From Bacillus glycinifermentans (GTDB taxonomy: Bacteria; Bacillota; Bacilli; Bacillales; Bacillaceae): a stretch of DNA of 64,000 bases. Below are positions 59,961-64,000 of this stretch, piece after piece (the stretch's first letter is position 1; each line of letters begins with the position of its first letter). The notes below the pieces were generated by a model. That model had not been told where the DNA came from. It saw only the letters and a list, made by a program, of their open reading frames with translations, and did no database searches. A program made the position numbers and the translations under genes. Location: contig NZ_LECW02000067.1 of NCBI RefSeq assembly GCF_001042475.2, forward strand, positions 52,457-116,456, given 5' to 3'.

Positions 59961-61025
59961 TTAAAAAATTTTATCGTTTTCCATGAGTGAGACAATTTCA
60001 CTTTGTTGAGAAGGGTAAAGGTGACTGTAAGTGTTTAAAGTTTCGGCTACATCCTTATGCCCTAACCTTTGTGATATTATCAACGGGTTGCAATTTTTAT
60101 TAATCAGATAAGAGGCATGTGAATGACGAAACTCATGTAGAACGATTCTTTTAACCCCAGATGCTTTAATATATTTTTCGTATCTTCTATCTATAGTGCT
60201 GGTTGACAGGCTACTATAAAAAGAACCAAATACCCTATAATCTGGTTTTAATGGCGCTGTTTTTTCGGCGTCCTGTTTAAGTTTTTTTAACAACTCCATT
60301 ACATGCGTTGGCATCAAAATAAACCGAATTGATGACTTTGATTTTGGTTTGGTTATTTCCCTATTATATTCGGTTTTTGTTATGTGAATAGTGTTATCCT
60401 CAAAATTTACATCATTCCATTGAAGCGCAAGCAATTCCCCTTTTCTAGCGCCTGAAAAATACATTGTTGTAAAAAATGCTTTGTACATTAGATCATCAAC
60501 TACAGATATAAACTGTTTAAACTCTTCGAAAACCCAGTAATTAAGACGTTTATTAGGTTCTACTTCAAAATTACCTGCTATTCTGGCGGGATTACTCTTT
60601 ACTCCATAAAATTTTATTGAAAAATTAAAAACAGCCGAGAGTGTTGTATGTATCTTCATTAAAAAATCGGGAGAATATTTTTTTATAATTTTGTTTTGGT
60701 ATTCCATGACGTTTTTAGGAGTTATAAGGTTTATTTTTGATACCCCAAATTCCGGAATTAAGTGGTTATAAAGAATATTTTTAATCACTTGTATTGATGA
60801 TTTTTTTCTTCTTACTTTGTACCAATCAAAATAGCCTTCCGCTGCTTGTCTAAATGTTATATTTGAGTTTGTTTCTGTTTGGATAAGTGCTTTTGCTTCG
60901 GCTTCCTTTGCCTCTTTCTTAGTTTTGAATCCGCGCCTTTTAATTTGTTTGGTGCTACCATCATTTTGCTTTACTCTAACTACAAAAAAATATGTCTTCC
61001 TTTGTTCATCTTTGTATACGGGCAT
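59961..61025 (-). CDS. int: Tyrosine-recombinase integrase
   Basis: 354-residue phage/ICE integrase. The N-terminal arm-binding domain (YFFVVRVKQNDGSTKQIKRRGF) and SAM-like core-binding domain precede the catalytic domain. Catalytic residues are visible as Arg in FSGARKGELLALQW, HEFRHSHA, GHKDV and Tyr in LNTYSHLYP. It should integrate and excise the element at ssrA. TTGGAGG precedes the ATG. It ends 77 bases from the ssrA end. Base composition is clearly A+T-richer than the backbone. Confidence 0.92.
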   Translation of the reverse strand: MPVYKDEQRKTYFFVVRVKQNDGSTKQIKRRGFKTKKEAKEAEAKALIQTETNSNITFRQAAEGYFDWYKVRRKKSSIQVIKNILYNHLIPEFGVSKINLITPKNVMEYQNKIIKKYSPDFLMKIHTTLSAVFNFSIKFYGVKSNPARIAGNFEVEPNKRLNYWVFEEFKQFISVVDDLMYKAFFTTMYFSGARKGELLALQWNDVNFEDNTIHITKTEYNREITKPKSKSSIRFILMPTHVMELLKKLKQDAEKTAPLKPDYRVFGSFYSSLSTSTIDRRYEKYIKASGVKRIVLHEFRHSHASYLINKNCNPLIISQRLGHKDVAETLNTYSHLYPSQQSEIVSLMENDKIF

Positions 61026-61073
61026 TGTCTAACCTCCAATATAAGAATGTACGTTCGTTTTCGAAGTAAAAAA

Positions 61074-61517
61074 TTAAAGGTTTAAAGATGACAAATCTTT
61101 CAAATGACAAACCTCCAGAGGAACATTATTTAATTTCGCAGCATCCTGGAGTGTCATGCCCGTATATCTATATTCCTTTAGCTTCTTATCAGGTAATAAG
61201 AGTTCGACAGCATATGTATTCGCTTCGACTTCCATTTTATCAACGGAAAAAAGGGTATTTTCACGCATAAAAGGCGTGTTTGCTCTAGGATGTTCTTGGG
61301 AGTGACCGAATTCATGAGCGCACGTGAAAATTTGTTGTGGTTTAGGTAAATTTTCATTGATAACAATAAATTTGTTTTTTCTTGAATATTTATAAAATCC
61401 TCTTATCTCATCATGAAGATCCCAAAATAAGACATTAATGTTCAAAATTGAAGCTAATTCGAAAGGATTATTTGTTTTGTATTTTTCTATAATCTTTTCT
61501 ACATGTTTTTTGATCAT
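61074..61517 (-). CDS. ImmA/IrrE-family metallopeptidase
   Basis: 147 residues with the zinc motif HEFGH (residues 68-72) in FTCAHEFGHSQEH and a downstream Glu region (EVEANTYAVELLLPD), as in ImmA of ICEBs1. ImmA-type enzymes cleave the partner XRE repressor to start induction. It lies 22 bases after that repressor gene on the same strand, making the known immR-immA pairing. Confidence 0.87.
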   Translation of the reverse strand: MIKKHVEKIIEKYKTNNPFELASILNINVLFWDLHDEIRGFYKYSRKNKFIVINENLPKPQQIFTCAHEFGHSQEHPRANTPFMRENTLFSVDKMEVEANTYAVELLLPDKKLKEYRYTGMTLQDAAKLNNVPLEVCHLKDLSSLNL

Positions 61518-61539
61518 TTGATTGCCCCCGCCCCTAATT

Positions 61540-61956
61540 TTATTCTTTCTCTCTATACTTTTTAGGAGTGAATTTTCTATTTATTATTTTCGTTTGCCTT
61601 TCAATGTACTCCATAGCCTCCATTAATGATTCAATCGCTTCTGGACTCATCGGCTCTCCTGAAAAGCTAAGCCCATCACTGTGCATTAAATCATTTCTTA
61701 TTTGCTCCATTCGTTTAGCTATATCCTTTTCTTCTTTTGGGGAAAAGTCGTCTTTAACTTGATTTCCAAGTAATTCATCGATACTGACGTCATATAATTC
61801 TGCCATTTTTTTTAATGTTTCTGTATCTGGATCTCGGTAATCCCTTTCATAACCCGACAGAGTTCCGTTGGAAATACCAAGTTTTTTTGCAGCTTCAATC
61901 TGCTTAAGCCCTTTTTTCTCTCTCGCTTCTTTTAATTTAATCCCTAATTTTTTCAT
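61540..61956 (-). CDS. XRE repressor, ImmR-like
   Basis: 138 residues: N-terminal XRE helix-turn-helix (LKEAREKKGLKQIEAAKKLGISNGTLSGYERDYRDPD, about residues 8-44) and a C-terminal part likely serving dimerisation and cleavage. The ATG at 61956 follows GAGGTG; ten upstream codons are rejected. It is the probable master repressor of the element, acting on dyads at 61989-62327 and cleaved by the adjacent ImmA-like protease. Confidence 0.87.
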   Translation of the reverse strand: MKKLGIKLKEAREKKGLKQIEAAKKLGISNGTLSGYERDYRDPDTETLKKMAELYDVSIDELLGNQVKDDFSPKEEKDIAKRMEQIRNDLMHSDGLSFSGEPMSPEAIESLMEAMEYIERQTKIINRKFTPKKYREKE

Positions 61957-61988
61957 TGTTAGCACCTCGCATAAATAATTTAACACTT

Positions 61989-62005
61989 TTAAGCGTTCCG
62001 TTAAA
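61989..62005. promoter_or_regulatory. Repressor dyad O1 (imperfect)
   Basis: TTAAGCGTTCCGTTAA carries the full left half of the element dyad and a right half lacking one base. It lies 33 bases before the repressor gene start, next to a TAAAAT -10 on the minus strand, so it would serve autoregulation. A separate dyad TTATGC-N5-GCATAA lies at 62010-62026. Confidence 0.5.
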
Positions 62006-62043
62006 TATTTTATGCGAAAAGCATAAAAAAATACACAAAAATA

Positions 62044-62073
62044 TTGACTTAAGCGATTCGCTTAATTTATAAT
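62044..62073 (+). promoter_or_regulatory. Rightward early promoter with repressor dyad O2
   Basis: TTGACT (62044-62049) and TATAAT (62068-62073), 18-bp spacer. The perfect dyad TTAAGCGATTCGCTTAA (62049-62065) fills the spacer, so bound repressor would block polymerase. Confidence 0.8.
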
Positions 62074-62082
62074 AAGAGTCAG

Positions 62083-62099
62083 TTAAGCGTAACGCTTAT
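62083..62099. promoter_or_regulatory. Repressor dyad O3
   Basis: TTAAGCGTAACGCTTAT, starting 34 bp after the start of O2, just downstream of the predicted transcription start and before the first rightward gene. Confidence 0.75.
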
Positions 62100-62115
62100 T
62101 GAAAGGATGATGCAG

Positions 62116-62307
62116 GTGCCTTTATATAAGGAGATAGAGAAAATACGCAAGGATAAAGGTATTACAAAAACCCATATATCAAGATCATTCAATAAAACTC
62201 CAGCCTGGTATTCTGCAATATCAAAAGGGAAAAGACAGCTCAAGGCAGATGATCTTGAAAAAATGGCAGAAATATTGGGAGTTGCTCCGAAAGATTTTTT
62301 TAAATAA
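62116..62307 (+). CDS. Small XRE-type protein (Cro/excisionase-like)
   Basis: 63 residues with a helix-turn-helix (GITKTHISRSFNKTPAWYSAISKGKRQL). First gene of the rightward unit. The GTG at 62116 has GAAAGG nine bases upstream; ATG codons at 62107 and 62110 lie too close to that site but cannot be excluded. By position it could be the Cro-like antagonist or an excisionase. Confidence 0.75.
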   Translation: MPLYKEIEKIRKDKGITKTHISRSFNKTPAWYSAISKGKRQLKADDLEKMAEILGVAPKDFFK

Positions 62308-62310
62308 AAA

Positions 62311-62327
62311 TTAAGCGTTACGCTTAA
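62311..62327. promoter_or_regulatory. Repressor dyad O4
   Basis: TTAAGCGTTACGCTTAA, perfect, between the first two rightward genes and immediately before the ribosome site AAAGGAGG of the second. Confidence 0.75.
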
Positions 62328-62343
62328 AAAGGAGGGTGTGAAT

Positions 62344-62547
62344 ATGTATTCAACTTTATTTATTACTCGTAAAGAAAAAAGAAAATCTCAAAAAGAACTT
62401 GCAAAAGTGCTTAATATTCATGCTCAAAGCTATCACTTAAAAGAGGCGGGGAAAAGAGAATTTACTCTATCAGAAGCCAAAAAACTGGCGCACTATTTTA
62501 ACACCTCGCTTGATAATCTTTTTGGGGACAATAGGAGGTCAATATAG
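62344..62547 (+). CDS. Second small XRE-type protein
   Basis: 67 residues beginning MYSTLFITRKEKRKSQKELA, with an XRE helix-turn-helix (residues about 12-40) and the usual LFGDN ending. The ATG at 62344 has AAAGGAGG eight bases upstream; GTG 62338 is too close. Its stop overlaps the next start by one base. Such proteins often act as secondary regulators in phage early operons. Confidence 0.75.
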   Translation: MYSTLFITRKEKRKSQKELAKVLNIHAQSYHLKEAGKREFTLSEAKKLAHYFNTSLDNLFGDNRRSI

Positions 62548-62756
62548 TGAAACGGATTCAATTAACAGATGGAATGCCTTCAAACATTTCCAAAAATGAG
62601 CTAAAACAAGAAACACTCGAACTTTTAAAGGCAGTCATTAAGGAATGCTCAAAAAGTGGTTTAAGTTATGTTGAAATTAATAAAGCTCTGCACCTTGCAG
62701 ATGAAGAGCTTTATAAAAGTGTTATTCATAGGTCATGTATCAATTTTCATAAATGA
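62547..62756 (+). CDS. Small early protein of unknown function
   Basis: 69 residues, helical and charged (MKRIQLTDGMPSNISKNELK at the start). GTG start after AGGAGGTCAATATA, overlapping the previous stop (TAGTG). No recognised motif. Translational coupling places it in the rightward early operon. Confidence 0.65.
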   Translation: MKRIQLTDGMPSNISKNELKQETLELLKAVIKECSKSGLSYVEINKALHLADEELYKSVIHRSCINFHK

Positions 62757-62802
62757 GTCAATCAGAAGGGGAACAAAATGAAACTTTTAGGAGGTCACAT
62801 AG

Positions 62803-63507
62803 ATGGAAAATCAATTAGTTTTTGTTAAGGAAAATATTGCTGTCACAGACAGCTTAACAATTGCTGAAATGTTTGGTAAACGACATGACCATGTTTTAAG
62901 GGATATTGAAAATCAAATGGTGTTAGCTGGTGAAGAATTTTCAGCCCCCAATTTTGGGGAGTCAACTTACACCAACGAAAGAGGTCGCACTTACCCAAAA
63001 TACGACCTAACCGAAGAAGCATTCACATTGGTTGTGTTCGGCTATAACACAAAGGAAGCTGTTCAAACCAAAATCAAATTTATCCAAGAATTTAAGAGGA
63101 TGAAAGAATACATCCAGAAACAGCAGCAACCAAAGGCAATGAATGCAAAAGAAAGCATACTTGCAAACATGAAACTAACCATCCAGCTTAACGATGATGT
63201 TGACGGGATGAAGGAAGACATAAAGCAACTTCGTCATGATCTCGATAAAAAATTGACACTCGATTACTCTCAGCAGCAAGCCATGAGGAACGCAGTGAAC
63301 AAACGTGTGCATAAGCTCTGGAATGAAAATAAGGTCGACAAAACATTCTATGAAACGACCAGAAGAGTTTATGCAGCATTATGGAAGAACCTAAAAGATG
63401 CGTACAGAGTAAACGCCTATCCGAACATCCTGCAAAAAGACTTTGAAGAAGCGATGAGCTTCATTGAAGGATGGAGACCGATTTTTAACGGAAATCAATC
63501 TGTGTAG
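62803..63507 (+). CDS. Rha/ORF6C-type phage regulatory protein
   Basis: 234 residues with two domains. The N-terminal Rha domain shows SLTIAEMFGKRHDHVLRDIE and YDLTEEAFTLVVFGYNTKEA. The C-terminal ORF6C domain (QAMRNAVNKRVHKLWNENK to IEGWRP) resembles the phage KilA/ORF6C family. Rha proteins occur in temperate phages and are thought to influence lysogenic growth. AGGAGG precedes the ATG. Its presence favours a prophage over a conjugative element. Confidence 0.88.
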   Translation: MENQLVFVKENIAVTDSLTIAEMFGKRHDHVLRDIENQMVLAGEEFSAPNFGESTYTNERGRTYPKYDLTEEAFTLVVFGYNTKEAVQTKIKFIQEFKRMKEYIQKQQQPKAMNAKESILANMKLTIQLNDDVDGMKEDIKQLRHDLDKKLTLDYSQQQAMRNAVNKRVHKLWNENKVDKTFYETTRRVYAALWKNLKDAYRVNAYPNILQKDFEEAMSFIEGWRPIFNGNQSV

Positions 63508-63519
63508 GAGGAATAAAAG

Positions 63520-63918
63520 ATGAAAAAAATAGATCAGCTGTTGGAAAAGCAAGACAAACTACTCGAAGAAGTGGAATTTTATTTAGAAGCTTTTCAAAAC
63601 GAATCACCAATTAGAACTATAGTGACAGATAAAACTACACCAAGCGACTTTTTAAAAGGTGAAAAGCTTGAAGATATAGGTTTTGTTTCTGGGATAGATG
63701 AAGAAGGCAACGTAGTTTTTGAACAATTCTGGTCAAACAATAAAATCCTTCAATTCACGCTTAAAGGCGAGCTGGTACTTGATCTGCAACTATTAGTATA
63801 CAACGAAGAAGAAAACAGCCCAGGAAGAAAACTTTCGCAGGCAATCGGGCTTCTCGAAGAGGCTCTTCGCGTACAAACGGATATTGATGAGCTTGAAAGC
63901 AGGAGGGGAGAAAAATGA
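63520..63918 (+). CDS. Uncharacterised element protein
   Basis: 132 residues, acidic, with an N-terminal coiled-coil-like segment (KIDQLLEKQDKLLEEVEFYLE) and a C-terminal helix. AGGAGG precedes the ATG. Stop overlaps the next start (ATGA). No recognised family; early prophage operon by position. Confidence 0.7.
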   Translation: MKKIDQLLEKQDKLLEEVEFYLEAFQNESPIRTIVTDKTTPSDFLKGEKLEDIGFVSGIDEEGNVVFEQFWSNNKILQFTLKGELVLDLQLLVYNEEENSPGRKLSQAIGLLEEALRVQTDIDELESRRGEK

Positions 63919-64000
63919 AAATCAAAACAAAAGAATGGCTTGCTTTAAGTGAGGCGGAGCGTTTTATGAAGATTTATCAAGCTTTTGTGAAAACGCAAAA
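63915..64000 (+). CDS. Start of a further element gene (cut by window edge)
   Basis: 28 codons are visible, beginning MKIKTKEWLALSEAERFMKI, with AGGAGGGGAG upstream and an ATGA overlap with the preceding gene. Too short to classify. Confidence 0.6.
   Translation, partial: MKIKTKEWLALSEAERFMKIYQAFVKTQ

Noticed and set aside
59885..64000. CRISPR array or tRNA genes in the window
   Set aside because: No regularly spaced repeats and no tRNA cloverleaf apart from the tRNA-like domain of ssrA were seen.

Overview
This window is chromosomal DNA from a Bacillus of the subtilis group, most like the B. licheniformis clade. That placement rests on recognised proteins, gene order and moderate G+C; no search was run. 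The backbone follows the yv-region order I recall from B. subtilis: slrR, the eps operon, yvfG, sigL, lactate genes, yvbW, yvbT, araE, cggR-gapA-pgk-tpiA-pgm-eno, yvbJ/yvbI/yvbG, opcR-opuC, secG-est-rnr-smpB-ssrA. A low-G+C mobile element then begins at the 3' end of ssrA and runs off the right edge.

Layout. 1-377: 5' part of slrR (minus). 614-16526: complete 15-gene biofilm exopolysaccharide operon epsA-O, preceded by a perfect SinR-type palindrome and carrying the EAR antitermination RNA between epsB and epsC. 16548-18146: yvfG and sigL. 18176-23868: L-lactate uptake and oxidation (lutP, lutR, lutABC). 23909-33284: accessory backbone with a MerR-controlled hydrolase, an ABC exporter, a two-component system whose kinase gene is frameshifted, a LysR gene without a normal start, a PEBP-family protein and a small secreted protein. 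33547-36386: T-box-controlled amino-acid permease and a luciferase-like oxidoreductase. 36440-36870: remnant of the arabinose transporter gene araE. 37157-44233: cggR and five glycolytic genes.

44271-49853: membrane proteins, a Fur-controlled iron-siderophore binding lipoprotein and opcR. 50112-53550: the opuC compatible-solute ABC transporter. 53599-55257: a cluster of small DNA-binding proteins (two tandemly duplicated XRE genes, a third small XRE gene and an AbrB paralogue) that share a repeated inverted-repeat motif. 55417-59884: protein export (secG), carboxylesterase, RNase R and the SmpB/tmRNA ribosome-rescue pair.

59885-64000: left end of an integrated element. It carries integrase, ImmA-like protease and XRE repressor on the minus strand. 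Divergently it carries small XRE genes, a Rha/ORF6C-type phage regulator and unknown early genes. At least four copies of one dyad (consensus TTAAGCG-N3-CGCTTAA) mark the control region.

The genes form coherent units: SlrR/SinR control of the biofilm matrix, lactate as carbon source under LutR, central glycolysis under CggR, osmoprotection under OpcR, and trans-translation. The least conventional parts are the XRE/AbrB cluster with its phased operators, the element at ssrA, which appears to have removed the genomically encoded CCA end, and the decayed loci (araE, the kinase, the LysR gene).
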